From contig NC_079236.1 of NCBI RefSeq assembly GCF_028502605.1, positions 4,134,596-4,198,595 on the forward strand: DNA of 64,000 nt, read 5' to 3'. Positions within the stretch are counted from its first letter, which is position 1. The number at the start of each line of letters is the position of its first letter. Under the pieces are notes generated by a model. The model had not been told where the DNA came from. It was given only the letters and a program-made list of their open reading frames with translations, and did not search any database. The stretch comes from Trichoderma breve (lineage: Eukaryota > Ascomycota > Sordariomycetes > Hypocreales > Hypocreaceae). Both the position numbers and the translations under genes were made by a program. Shown piece after piece: positions 1-12,361 of the stretch.

Positions 1-139
1 TGTGAAACAAGTTGACTGTGATTTGCGTGATCGGCAAAGAAATTTGTTAAAATAGGAGATTTTGGAGATAGGTTTTCGAAAAACCTGTTCTAAACTCAGT
101 ATCTGAATATTGATGATGAATTGGGAAAGGGAAACTTAC

Positions 140-1017
140 GCGTCGACGTAATATACTGCCTGTTCTGCAGAGAGCAAGCCCATCCTGACAAATTTGTACA
201 AGGCCCATGGGGATGAGGAATCTATATTAGCGTTGAAGATCCTCCGAAGGCCTACAGATGAAGGATATCTGGGACTTTCAAGAGATATATGTGCCCCTTT
301 TGCGGCGGCCTCGAACAATAAGTTCAGGGGATCGTTCCCCTTGCAGATGAGAGTGTTTATGACGATATTAGTCAAGCGATGGTCTGCTTGCCGCAAACCG
401 GCCGTGGTTGGCAAAGCCTGGCTTTGGTGACTAGTCGAATCAAGCGGCGGATGCACCAGACCATCCTCGATATGAGAACATCTCAAGCCTTTGACAGTTG
501 AGTCTTCTTGCATGAGACCGGATGAGGGTGATATCAGTTGGCTATATCGTGACATTTGTGAGACTGGAGAACGGGTACTGTTCGTGTGATGACCTTGTTC
601 CGTTGGTTCTCCCGATTGAGTTTGCTCGACATTGGCATCATCTACGCGGTAAAGATCACAATTGGATCTACTATTTTCATCGCCATTGCTAATTGGTATA
701 TCAGGCTGGAGGTTTGCTGGTTCTCTAGATAAATCGCAGCCCGCTGCGTATGTGCCTGATGTTGCAGGAGAGGTGAGATGTGAATCTCTTACTCGATGTA
801 GACTGGTATTGCGCTCTTCACGGAAGACGCATTCGCGGTTTGCACGACGGCATTGCGCACATGGAGGCCCAGAGAAGGCGTACAGGGATTGATCACCGCC
901 ACCCAAGTCGCAACGTGTCTTTCTCTTCCGACATGCTTCACAAGCCTTGTAACCCCTCTTATACTGTCGGGTCGGTGGGTGGCTTTGTTTGAGTGTTTTT
1001 GGCGCCGGAGGCATCAT
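140..1017 (-). CDS. Zn2Cys6 transcription factor, N-terminal exon (gene continues off the left edge)
   Basis: First exon of a fungal binuclear-zinc-cluster regulator, expected to act in the nucleus on CGG-type sites. The protein has a basic stretch followed by CEACRKRKTRCD at about residues 26-37. The second half of the cluster is CAQCRRANREC, after an unusually long inter-cysteine loop of about 16 residues. The rest is Ser/Thr/Gln-rich linker, then a hydrophobic segment with an NLLF motif that often opens the regulatory domain in this family. The open frame ends at a GTAAGT donor (bases 139-134 on the minus strand), so the gene continues to the left and most of it lies outside the window. 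The start is ATGATG and either Met could be used. The target is unknown; the adjacent hydrolase is a possible one, by position only. Confidence 0.85.
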
Positions 1018-1739
1018 AGCTTAGTAGTTATAAAAGTATTGGGAAAAGGTAAATTCAGAAAATGTGGAGGGTTGTGTTCTGTAGTATTTAAGTAATGGCG
1101 CCTCTATTACGGTAGCTGACATATAGCCGCATCATCCTCTAACTAGGAAAGCCCCCTGAGCAGTGGCTTAGTGTGGCATTATGCTGATTTTAGTACAAAT
1201 GGCAAAACCGAAACGGAATTTTTTGAAGTTGGTAAACCTGTGTGGTCTATAATGTAAGATGAACTAAAAGGCATAAAACAGCGCTTGTGCATTGGAATAC
1301 AGCGCGTTTAGTATAGATTGTTTCATTGTGAACGACACACTACGTACATGTATGCTAGTTGCATTTATCCACGCGTAGGCAATAGATTAGGCGCTCAGTA
1401 TTGTGTTGTCTATTTTCTACTAATATATCCCCAGCTTCTTCTTGTACAAATGATGTTAATCACACATGATAGCATTAAAACGTTTTCTGTTACTATAAGT
1501 AATATACGACATTGTCAGTCCAATTGAGCGACCATTTATCTAGCTAGATCTAAAGCAGCCACGCCAACATTTGCAAAAGAGATTAGGTTCTGAAACTCAA
1601 AGGAATTTATAAAACAACTGCGTATATATATTTCAAGACTCTCATTTAACCCCATCGTACTCTTCAAAATATCGGATACCAGAGTCAATGCTCCAAAGCT
1701 TGGCAGAAATGAGATGAATGTTGGGTTGCGCGATATTAC
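1018..1739. other. Intergenic spacer between a 5' end and a 3' end
   Basis: About 720 bases upstream of the zinc-cluster gene and downstream of the hydrolase. It is AT-rich in places. The short open frames on both strands show no family features or splice structure. I see no RNA gene or repeat here. Confidence 0.5.
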
Positions 1740-3219
1740 TTATACTGGTGGCGATCCCCATTCCTTTATCTGAGTTTCCATTTTCTCTTTTAGAGACGCC
1801 AACGACAAGGGAACCAGCTTGCTGATGTTTAGTTTAGTTCTGAAGAGAGGGCTACCACTCCATTGCATTGCTTCGGTCGTAATAGACTCTGGATTGTCAA
1901 TGGTGGAACAGATAAAAGATGCCCAACGTTTCTTGGAGTACTTCGAAGCTTCTACTTCTGGGATAAGAAGTGAAAAGTTGTGTGGCATGGCAGAGTACTG
2001 CTCTAAAACAACGGAGACGCCTTGAGATGCCATTCGTTGCGCCACAAACATTCCTTGATCTGCCAGGCATTCTTCTCCCACGCATATCCATGTGGGAGGT
2101 GCACCGCTCCAATCATGTGCGGTGACAGGGGACACCAGAGGATTCAAGAGAGCATTGTCATTTGCATATACATGATGTCGAGGTGGATTAGCAGGCCAAA
2201 TTGCACAAGGATCGAAAGTCGTAAAAGGCGGGCCTCGCGCGGGTATAATGTCGTATTGTAAGTTAGACTCGCTGTCCAGCGCGCGAGTTAGGTCATTATA
2301 TGGGGATAATATGGAAACCCCAGCAGGAACTGGCAAGTCTCTTTCTTGGCCATCCCAAGTCAGTCTACCCAACGCATTTTTGGACCCCCCTCTGGTGATC
2401 TCCAAGATAAGTTGAACCAGGGCAATGGCAAGGTTCCCCCCAGCGCTGTCACCGGCGAAGCATATGTCACTGGCTGCAACTGGAGCGTGCAGGCTGCCAG
2501 CGGGGGGATACAGAAGATATAGATATGCTGCCAGACCCTCAATCAATGCGGTTGGGAAGGGATACTGCGGCGAAAGTCGATATCGTACGGCGAGGCATCG
2601 CCCGCCAGTATCCCGGGCGAGCTCATAAGTAATTCGTCTTGGTTCTCGCCCCATTCTCCTGCGAAAGAATTTAGCACAGGACCAGAAATGGACAATGGTG
2701 AGAGTCATACCAAAACTGCCCGCCGTGAAAATACAGGATCGTAGTTTTATTTTTCACCTCATGCATCATTGTCGCATACAGCCTTTCGGGAGTGTCTGTG
2801 TCTGAGGCTGTTCCGTCAGGACTAGTACGATGACATATCCATTCCATAGACACCGAAGGTAGTCTTATGTCCGGAATACTTTCTTGACCATTGCTGAGAT
2901 TTCTAATTGCCTTGAATGCAATAGCAATGATATTTGTCTCAAATGTCAGAGTTAACTTTGTCGATACAAGATATATCCGCTCCTTTACATCCACATCTCG
3001 TAAAGAGTCTTGTTGGCAATCAATGAGTCTCCCAGGCTTCAAGTTACTTGTCGATGATCGCACAACAGCCAGAAACACCGCAGTCCTTAGGTCAAGAAGC
3101 GTAGCAGTTGGGGAGAGCCGCAAACAGTGGAGGATGGCTGCTTTAATCAGCACTATAACATACGCGAAACTCGAGTAGGCTGGCATTTTTGCTGCAGGTT
3201 TACCACGAGTAATAGGCAA
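1740..3219 (-). CDS. Alpha/beta hydrolase of the hormone-sensitive-lipase type (two exons)
   Basis: Predicted esterase or lipase-like hydrolase of the HSL (arylacetamide deacetylase-like) family, 475 residues from the first Met; a second Met 11 codons on is also a possible start. Exon 1 is 3219-2711 and exon 2 is 2658-1740, separated by a 52-nt intron with donor GTATGA, a CTAAAT branch-like site and acceptor CGCAG. Splicing yields HGGQFWRMG, the family's oxyanion-hole HGG motif, then RYRLSPQYPFP and the nucleophile elbow GDSAGG. The C-terminal region contains ECLADQG and a PHNF, which fit the acid and histidine of the triad. The N-terminus has a hydrophobic stretch that may be a membrane anchor. 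The gene is divergent from the permease that starts at 3759. The substrate is unknown. Confidence 0.85.
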
Positions 3220-3758
3220 TTCTAGACTTTGTTCAGAGAAATAAAAGGGATTAGTTTGGTTCTATATGGTTGGTACATTGGCAACTAGCCGAAAGGTTCA
3301 GGAGAGCAGACCTCTACAATCTCCGTCGGATATCCACGGAGACCAGCGTGGTTAACTTCTAGAAATCTGGGGCCGACGGAGGTGCCTCCGCCGGGAAATA
3401 TTCCTAGCATCATCAATTGACATGCGCTAAAACAATTTCGCCACAGCTGTCCGAAGCATACCTGATATACCACAAGAGATAATTGGATTCTGCAAGCGGC
3501 TAAGCACAGAAACGTGGATCATTAAAAAAGTAAGTGCTTGAACTTACGTACGCTCCGTCGGGACCTACAATGCTTCGTCGCAGTTCCCCGGAAGAGCCAT
3601 TACCCCACGGGGAATGTGGATAATGATCTGGGGCACCAAAGCTTTTTAAACCGATGCTCATCGTTCCAGACCTTGTCTTGCCTCTCTTGAAATATATTCA
3701 CTTCAAACCGAATACCTGCCTCTTCGTCATAAACTTGGTGAATAATTTCTTGTTTATC
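3220..3758. promoter_or_regulatory. Divergent intergenic region between hydrolase and Dal5-like permease
   Basis: About 540 bases shared by two divergently transcribed genes, so it must hold both promoters. I see no unmistakable TATA box or palindromic operator. The small open frame at 3285-3473 shows no family features. Confidence 0.4.
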
Positions 3759-5762
3759 ATGGCCCAAGATATCGAGACAGAAAAACCCATAGTCAGGGAA
3801 GTTTCCAAAATTGCAGAAGAGAAGCCGGCCTTTGCAGATTCAGCACTAAGCTTTCTGCATGAAGTGGGAGAGACAACATTCACAGAAGATGAAGAAAAGA
3901 AACTTGTTCGAGTCGTTGATTGGATGATTTTGCCACTGCTGGCCGCTGTATACTTTCTACAGTTTTTGGACAAAAATCTCAGTACATTTAGATCCTCCCA
4001 GATTCTCTTCCAAACCCTCGTTTTATCAGAAATCCTAACCACGGTTTAGTCAATTTTGCGAACATCATGGGCCTCGGAAAAGACACGAATTTTACACCAT
4101 CTCAATTCTCCGACCTTGCACTAGTATTTTATGTCGCTTACCTCGTTAGTGAGCCATTGAGCAGCTTTCTATTACAGAGGCTGCCAGTAGCGAAGCTTTT
4201 GGGCATAAACGGTATATTACACCTGCTATTGTTAGAAAATTTCTAATTTGGTGCTCCAGTCATCCTATGGGGGCTGTGCTTGGCCTTGAATAGTGTATGC
4301 AAAACATATGCTTCACTGGTCGCATTGAGGGTGCTGTTGGGAATTTTTGAAGCTTGCGTGTCGCCCAGGTATACAAGTTCCAAGATAGCCACCAGAACTC
4401 AAGAGGCTGATATTTGTCTATTCTAGCATGATCATAATCAGCTGCATGTGGTACAAGAGAAGAGGTTTGCGTCATCCACTCAAATCTTTTATCCATTTTC
4501 TGACATGCGCGCGCAGAGCAACCACTCCGAATCGGCTTCTGTTGTGGGACAGTCGGACTTGGCATCATTGTTGGAGCATTATGCTCTTATGGCTTCCAGC
4601 ATTACCACGGCAACGTTTTCAAAAGCTGGCAGGTAAGCTTCTTGATTGAGAGTGTTGAGTGATTTTTTAACCTTTGTCTGTGGCAGATCATGTTCCTCGT
4701 CTTTGGCCTTGTCACTATTGCGGTCGGCATTTTGCTGCTGATATTTTTGCCAGACAATCCAATGACCTCGCGACTGAGCAATAGACAAAAGGCAATTGCT
4801 GTCACCCGACTGAGAAACGATACTACGGGCATTGAGAACAAGACCTTCAAACCTTCACAATTTCTCGAAGCTCTTCGCGATCCTCATACTTGGTTAATCT
4901 GTCTATTGACCACTGCCATTAACATACCAAACGCCGCCGTAAGCACGTTTCAGGCAACGATCATACAAGGGTAAGTAAATCTCGCTTATCTCGGCTTCCT
5001 CACTAACAGAAAAAAGCCTTGGGTACACTGCAACGCAAGCTGCCTTAATTAGCATCCCGAGCGGCGTCATCGGGATAATAGCCATTTGGGGGGCGTCATA
5101 TACATCGTTCAAGTTCAACAATAGATCGGTGGTAATAATCTTACTAGTTGCAGCCGGAATTCTTGGCGGTGGTCTTATGGCCTTTTTGCCTAGCCAGGAG
5201 AAGGTTGGTAGACTAATTGGCACATATCTCACTAATACTATTCCATCAAGTATGTTTAGGTCTACTGAGGGCTATAACTTTACGCTGACTTATTCACCAG
5301 CTACACCAATTCTTTACTCTTGGGTTGCCGCAAATATTGCCGGACACACCAAAAAAATCACAGTTAATGCAATGCTTTTGATGTAAGACTAATCTTTCAA
5401 GAATTCGACAACTTTGACTAAAATTTCACAGGGCATTCTGCCTAGGAAACATCATAGGTATGGCGTACGTAATTGGTGAGAAAATTAAGAAGCTGATCGT
5501 TATAGGCCCACTGACGTTCACAAACCCACCGGCGTATACTGCAGCGAAGATTACAATTGTTGCCGTTCTATGTTTTGCAGTGGCTATTGCACTTCTTTTA
5601 GTCTATCTCTACCACCGAAATAATGTACGGCGGATGCTTCTCAGCTCTGGGGATAACAGCCAAGCAACTGCCGAAAGTTCTTTTCTGGATCTTACCGACC
5701 AAGAAAATGAAACTTTCATAGTAGGCTATTGCCCTTTTTCAAGAAGCAAAACTGTATCATAA
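3759..5762 (+). CDS. MFS permease of the Dal5/allantoate (anion:cation symporter) family
   Basis: Plasma-membrane major-facilitator permease, 509 residues, of the Dal5 family that imports allantoate, ureidosuccinate, nicotinate and similar organic anions. Ten exons: 3759-3981, 4050-4211, 4260-4368, 4427-4464, 4517-4632, 4687-4970, 5017-5249, 5301-5382, 5432-5457 and 5506-5762; together exactly 1530 nt. Family landmarks appear only after splicing: YFLQFLDKNLINFANIMGL in helix 1, ACVSPSMIIISCMWYKRREQ between helices 4 and 5, FLPDNPMTSR, RNDTTGIENK, INIPNAAVSTF and a C-terminal GNIIGPLTF. The apparent stop codons in the genomic frame are all intronic, so the gene looks intact. Acceptor 5016 was preferred over 5009 because it keeps the conserved GLGYTATQAAL frame. 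The real substrate cannot be read from sequence. Confidence 0.88.
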
Positions 5763-7118
5763 CATACTGACTCTTTTCTTAGTATATACTTTGACATCTT
5801 TCAGAGTTCTTCAAAATTAGAGAGACTATACTTCTAAATTTTATATTATAACTCAGCTTCGGTAGTTGTAATTGAGATTCTTTACTCTAAATACGTTAGT
5901 AACCTCTTTAAAGCACCCAGTTAGACGGATGTCGCATGTTATGAAGCTAATCCGCCGAAGCGGACTACGCGATGACTTCCATTTGTGATCACTTGCCCCT
6001 TTGTTATGGGTAACCCGTTGAACTTTTTGAAGGAGCGGGATCTGGACCAAGTGTCAAAAATATACGTTCGGATAAGTAAAAGTTGTTCAATCGCTGAACT
6101 GTAGATAACGAGAGCTGTCACATGTAGCTAAGAACCGAAGCAGGGTTTTGGTGACAAAGCCTCTGGCATTCATGTCAGCTTCATACATGGTACTTCTGCC
6201 CAAGATGCCAGTTGAGCCATACCATACCTACGTTGTATCCAACAGCGTAGATGAGTCATCCACATCGAGACCATCATTTCTTGCACGGACATTATATATC
6301 TTAGCAACCTCATTCTTAATTAATCCGCTTCCCTATATCGTTTCTTTTCATTTTCCTCCTCTCATGTGCGACTCTTAAACAACGCTTAACGGCACAAGTC
6401 TGCACCCTCCTGCGTTCTAAGTGCTCCTCCTCAATGCTGTAAGACAGTGGTCTGGTAGCTTCAGCACTCTCGAAGGCAAAGGGGATAGCAACCATACTAA
6501 AACTGACATTATAAACCTTGGGGCTATGAATCGTTATTCTCAATAGCTCGATTATCTGTATAATGACCTAATGAATGTTAGTTGTTTAAGAATATATACT
6601 TCCCTTCCGCATCGCAATGTACTCATTCAGCCTTGTATGCGTAAGCGTCATAGTTGTACCCTCTTCAAAGCAAAATATAATAATCGTTGTTTCGTCCAAT
6701 TGTACATTTTACCACAGAATAATCCTACTGTTAAGCCTCTACCGGAGGGTTACTACAATCGGGTGAAAACTCTAGACTTCTCACTTGTTCTGTATTACTT
6801 TTAAACAGTTGTGCCAGGTTGCCTTGCCGTTGCATATCCTCCCCAAAGGGTTGTATCGTGAAATCTTGGTGAATGCCTGCTGCTACTTGTGGAGCCTAAT
6901 ATGTTCGTGGCTCATTTTGTATGGTTAACCAAGATTTAGACGAGTCTTCCTATTGGAGTTTTCTTGTGCGATACTAGTGCCTTATTAAAGAACAAGATGT
7001 CTTTGTATTTGCTAGTATATATGCCGGAGACTTGTTCCGTAACAATGACGCCAGAAGTGCAATAAAGTTAGAACAATCGTATAGCAGATAACTAGCTAGT
7101 ATATAGTGTGGTTTCTAA
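5763..7118. other. Gene-poor spacer, 1.36 kb
   Basis: AT-rich DNA between two convergent genes. The open frames of 65-77 codons lack family features and start in poor context. No repeat array or RNA gene was seen. Confidence 0.5.
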
Positions 7119-9104
7119 TTAATAACTCTTCCAACTTTCTCTATTTCTTACGAAGGAAAGAAGTTGATTCCCACGTGTAATAAATAGGAAGCATGTAATG
7201 GTAATCAAGAGGGCAAGTCGTCGGAATATACGGACATTTCTCTTCCTACGGCCTTGCAAAGTCCATGATACATTCCAGTGAGACCATGTAGGATAGAGAC
7301 ATGTCCAGCTTTGCCACAACATGCTATACCTGTGCAATCTATGTCAGGATTCAGTCTGTTGGCATCATGTAGAAGTGTCAACTCACGGATAGTTAACTGA
7401 GTTGTGACCATCGTTGGAGAGGTACCAACTTGAACAGCCGCCGCTATTCCAAACCATATTCTTCAACGCGGCCTGTATTTCTTGGTTGTAAGATAACGCT
7501 GCCTCTGTTTTTAAATCAATCTTCGCAATATCGTTCTGTAGCAGTGGGCGGATGAGCTTAATAGCATGGTTGATCTGGTTTTCAAGGCCCAAAATGACGC
7601 TTGAATGTCCGCTAAACGAATTCGGGCCAAACAAGGCAAAAAAGTTTGGAAATCCATCTAACGCAGTACCTTTATACATCTGAGGACCTCCTCTCTTATC
7701 AAAGACAGAGTTCAAACTTTTTCCGTCTAATCCGACTACCATTAGTGGGTGGAACCAACTGCTTACTTCGAAGCCGTTGGCAAGGATAATAACATCACAT
7801 GGTATCTCTCTTTCTTCCATCTGAGCTTCCGATGGATGTGTCTTCCGAGATGGCGCCAGGATCGCGGCGGTGCTGTTTACACTTTTGAGCCCCAGAGTAG
7901 TGAGTTCGAGCCGGGGATCAGATAGACTTGGGAACCAGTCGGTGTCGAATATCCGGCGCTTGCAGCCGACATCGTAATTGGGAGTGAGAATTTGGTGATA
8001 CTGTAAAAAGCAATGAATCAGCGCCATACAGGTTGACCCATCTTGTCGTGTAGAGAAACCCACTTTTGTTGGAGCAGTCTTGTGAAGATGAGCAAGTAAA
8101 TCATCTCGTAGCTTCTCCCGTGCTCGTTGGCTGGACTCTGATGCGCCAAAATAAGCAAAGGTAGCATCAATTTGAATGGCGACAATCTTTCGAATAAAGT
8201 TCATCAGACCAGGGATTGTGCTGAATAGTCTTGGCGCAAGCTTGTTCCAACCTTCATCTCCAAATGGCGGTGTTAATCTTGGGACAACCCAAGGCGCCTC
8301 CCGCATTACTTGGGTTACTCTTTTGACGCCCTTTTCAGCAAGAAGTTTGGGAACAATCTGAGCCGCACTGCAGCCTGTACCTACTACCAGAACGTTCTTT
8401 CCAGAGAGGTTAATATTCTCATTCCATCTGGCTGAATGAAAAATTTCACCCTGAAATTTGTCATGGCCTGTAACATCTGAGGGCCAGCCTCGTGGTTCTA
8501 CCAGGCCCCCAACCGCACTCACAAGTACTTTACACCGTACGATCTCTGATGAGATATAGACCGAATCGGGGCCATCAAGATTTGCCCGCTTTTGCCGTTC
8601 TGCCGCAGAGAGGTCTCCCATACCAGGAACCAGATGGCGAACAGTTATTTCCCATTCATTCTTAAAGTCATCCCACTGACAGTGGACAACGTCAGAATTC
8701 AGCTGTATCTTGTCGATAAGCTGATACTTTTCGATGATTGATTGCTGATACCGCAGTATTTCTTCTCCACTAGGAAAGAATGATGACCAGTTGGGATTCT
8801 GATGAAAAGAAAACGAATAAAATATTGCTGGGCTATACCACAGATGACATTAATCTCCAGGGTGCCGGCAAGAACTTCATCGAAAAAGGACTTACATATC
8901 ACATGCGACACCAGGGTATCTGTTTATCCACCAAGTCCCTCCAATGCCGGACTGGCGCTCAAAAAGACGAAACTGGTCGAAACCAAGCTTATCTTTCAGT
9001 TGACAAGCCATACCAATGCCCCCCATACCGGCTCCTAGTATAACCATTGGATAGAAGGTATTGTCTGAGGATCCATATCCCCGAGGCTTCGACGGTGCAA
9101 GCAT
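7119..9104 (-). CDS. Flavin monooxygenase of the Baeyer-Villiger type
   Basis: FAD/NADPH-dependent monooxygenase, 619 residues, likely inserting oxygen into ketones or related metabolites. Exons: 9104-8896, 8832-7387 and 7323-7119 (1860 nt). GAGMGGIG near the N-terminus is the FAD-binding Rossmann motif, followed by GGTWWINRYPGVACD. The Baeyer-Villiger fingerprint FxGxxxHxxxW is seen as FQGEIFHSARW, and GTGCSAAQ is the NADPH-binding motif. The first intron joins CD to IPAIFYSF as in homologues. For the last intron, two acceptors six bases apart both keep the frame. The C-terminal exon ends in a hydrophobic stretch (ALLITITCFLFI), which is unusual and could anchor the enzyme to a membrane. Substrate unknown. 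Confidence 0.88.
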
Positions 9105-10074
9105 TGTGTCAAATCTGGAGATATTCCACCAAACACAGCAGTTCAATTGTAGAGCCCGAATCTTACAAAGAAGGGTTATCAGTTCATCGTGTAGATTGCT
9201 CCCTATATAACTTGGACGATGGATGTACGTATCGTTCGCTCTTTGACCTCAACTTCCATTGCCTATTACGGCAACCGAGGCATGCGGTAGTTATCTCCAC
9301 AAGGCAGATTTCGGAGTCGTCTTGCGGAAACATGGAACTCACGGAACCCGAAATGTCGTTAACTCATATAGGTAAGTATTGAAAAGGGAGAAGGCTGTTA
9401 ACAGTATACGGATGCCGACTCCAAGGACTGAGTTATCTTATCTTGCCGCGCCTGAGTTTCACTAGTTTCCGCATTGTTGATCTAGCCGCCTGAATACTAC
9501 ATGACTTGTCCAATGTTTAGCTCACCGACCACAATAGCCCGGCAATCACTAGCTTCTCGAGATTCCGTAGACCCGACGCTGCCGTCACGCGGGGAAATGC
9601 GGAGAGAATCTGGAGAAAAAGCCACTCTCCAGTCGGCTAGATTCACGATTCAAGTGTTCTATATCAGCGGAGCACAGTGCGCATGAACTATCCTGGAGAG
9701 GCCTGGAACAAACATGGAGAGGGAGGATATCTGCCATGATCCATCACTTCATTATCGCTCCCTGGAAACGTGGCGTTTTTGATAGGCGTTTTCATAGTCT
9801 ATACTACACATGGAATTGTCGGGATAATGATATGTATCAAATGGAATGGGGTCATATCGTCATCTTTGGCGCCTTATCTTTGGTGCAAAAAAATGAGGAG
9901 CTGAGTGTGAAGCTATATCAATGATTATTAACTCGCTAATTGATCAACCCTTGAACCTTTTTCTTCCCAGATATCTTTATTGCAATCCCTGTGATATCTC
10001 TTTTCATTTTGAGATCCCAGGCTTCCCAAAGAAAATCTTTGTTCTCTATCTCCTCACTCAACAGCTTAATTACA
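9105..10074. promoter_or_regulatory. Divergent spacer between monooxygenase and APC permease
   Basis: Nearly 1 kb holding the promoters of two divergent genes. The open frames here (the longest 111 codons) have no recognisable domain. No clear regulatory palindrome was found. Confidence 0.4.
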
Positions 10075-11993
10075 ATGCAAAAAGACATGCTAGAAGCAAA
10101 CCACGTCGAAAGCGTAGCAATGCCATTACATTCGAAGCCATGTATTTTCCTCCCCGAATTATACTATTAATGTACTCTAACTCTAATAATATACTCAGGT
10201 ATACCAAAGAACGACGGCAGTGCTGCAGATACGTCGATCCAGCTCTCCCAATCCCAAGACAGTCTTCGAAATGGCGAAACAGTTGAAATGACCAAAAACC
10301 TCAGCACTTGGACTTTGATTGCTATTGCTTTCAATGTTTGTAATAGCTGGGCTGGCCTCGCTGGCAGCATGGGAGTCGCTCTCATTCAAGGAGGCCCCGT
10401 GTCTCTAGTGTATGGGTTTCTTATAAGTTCTAGCTTGTATGGTTGCATAGCTTTAACTATGGCAGAGCTGGCGTGTGTATATCCTACTGCAGGAGGGCAG
10501 TACCACTTTGTTTCTATCCTTGCCCCGAGCAAGTATTACAGAAGCCTGTCTTATACCTGTGGCATGGTCACAAACTTTTCTTGGGTTGCCATTGGTGCAG
10601 CTATTAACATGATTTTCAGCGAGCAACTCATTACATTGATCATATTTTACCATCCGACATTTGTCCCACACTCGTGGCACCAATTTCTTCTGTATCAGTG
10701 TTTCGGCTTGGTTATATTGCTGTATAATCTCTTGGCTCTGAAAAAATTGCCAGTTACGCATTACCTTGGATGTAAGTCTCTCTCCATATCAACAATATGC
10801 TTTGACACTTTTTATTTTATGTTATTAATAACTGCAGTTAGTCTTTCTCTGCATCTCTGTCTTCTTTGGTTCATTCTTTGCTATGCTTATTCGATCCTCA
10901 CCAAAAGCACCTTCAAATTTCGTGTGGACTACATTCATCAACCAGACTGGTTGGCCAGATGGAGTTTGCTTCATGTCTAGTCTGCTTACGACGTGCTTCA
11001 TTTACTCGGGTCTTGATGCTTCTTTACATCTTGCAGAGGAAGTACCCAATCCTCGAATTGCCGTCCCGCGTGCTTGCTTAGGTGCAATCGCCATTGGCTT
11101 TTTGACGGCATTTGCGTATCTTATCGCAATGTTATACAGCATCGTGGATCTAGACTCTATTATAAATTTTGATGGGTCTGCTTTTTTTACCTTGTATGAT
11201 CAATAAGTCAGTTTATTAACAAGAAAGCAGGTTCCTACCGTTCGAACTAAATCGACAAGCACTCCGTTCTGATAGCGGAGCAATCGCTCTTCTCATATTG
11301 AGCATTATAATGACGTTCTTCATTCTAAATGCGGTACTCCAAACGGCTTCCAGGTTAACATGGGCATTGGCGAAAGATAACGCCCTTGTGTTTTCCAGCA
11401 TTCTTCAGAAATTGCATCCTAGTCTTGATGTGCCTGTTTCATCACTGCTGGTTAATTCAGCATCGTTAGCATTATGTGGATGCATATATTTGGCATCCTC
11501 TACTGGTATGAAGATGATACTTAATACCCATAACGCGTAACTACGTACTAATATTTCTTCATGGCGGATAGCCTTCAACGCAATCCTAGGCTCTTGCGTC
11601 GTGCTCCAACAATGGTCTTTTTTAATGCCTACTGTGCTTCTCATCTACCGCCAAAGATCCGAAAACTTTTTACCTCGGGATCGAACGTTCCGCCTCCGAG
11701 GATGGATTGGCTGGGTGGTGAACATTTGGGTAATTGTCGTAATTTTAGCATCAATGGTCTTCTTCTTTTTGCCACCAATTCTACCGGTATCGGCTAATAC
11801 AATGAGTAAGTCTTCCCCATAACCCAGAGTATGATTTCAGTGAAGAAACAAGAAGATTGAGAACAAGAAATGCTAACAGATAATAGATTATAATTGTCTT
11901 ATAATCTTGGTCGTCTTTTTTCTCAGCGCTGCAAACTGGTATCTCTATGCAAGACGCCACTACGGCGGCCCACGGGTCATTCTCTGTAGTTGA
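10075..11993 (+). CDS. APC-superfamily amino acid/amine (GABA or choline-type) permease
   Basis: Membrane permease of 535 residues related to fungal GABA, choline and amino-acid transporters. Exons: 10075-10141, 10199-10771, 10842-11193, 11231-11505, 11572-11805 and 11887-11993 (1608 nt). The core begins NLSTWTLIAIAFNVCNSWAG, with AELACVYPTAGGQYHFV, KAPSNFVWTTFINQTGWPDG and HLAEEVPNPRIAVP, all typical of the family. Later come QTASRLTWALAKDNALVFS and FLPRDRTFRLRGWIGW. The intron after residue L of FFTL would be only 37 nt; an alternative donor at 11176 gives a 55-nt intron in the same frame and removes six residues. The gene is convergent with the RidA-amine oxidase gene, which suggests that it imports the amine the oxidase uses. 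That link is inference. Confidence 0.86.
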
Positions 11994-12361
11994 AGGGGAA
12001 CTGAGGTCAATGAGGCAGCCACTAAATATGACAAATAAGACCTGTCTACAATATATCTTGTGAAATTATTTTCTCCACGTGCGCTTCTAAATTTATTCAG
12101 CCATTCCTTTAAACAAGCAAAGGGCATAATGTTACCTGTCATCCACTCCTATGAAGAAAAGTCTAACGCCATATTGTACCCTCAGTGATGTCGACCAACA
12201 GATAGATCATGCTTAGTACATGAGACTATGAAATTTTATTTAGGCGATACTGACTCCCTTTTAACCTCAACCTCAATCTCAGTATTCATAAATGGCATCT
12301 GTAAAGCATCCATTTCCTTTATTTGCTAAGTGAGAGGCTTACGGAACATACATCCTAATAT
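11994..12361. other. Convergent 3' spacer
   Basis: 368 bases between two stop codons of convergent genes. It presumably carries both polyadenylation regions. Nothing else was recognised. Confidence 0.5.

Noticed and set aside
2659..2710. Apparent frameshift within the HGG motif of the HSL-type hydrolase
   Set aside because: The sequence fits a 52-nt intron with good donor, branch-like and acceptor sites. Splicing gives HGGQFWRMG in frame with the rest of the family.
3759..5762. Dal5-like permease as a pseudogene with many stops
   Set aside because: All stops fall in nine short GT-AG introns; the joined exons give exactly 1530 nt and all helix motifs.
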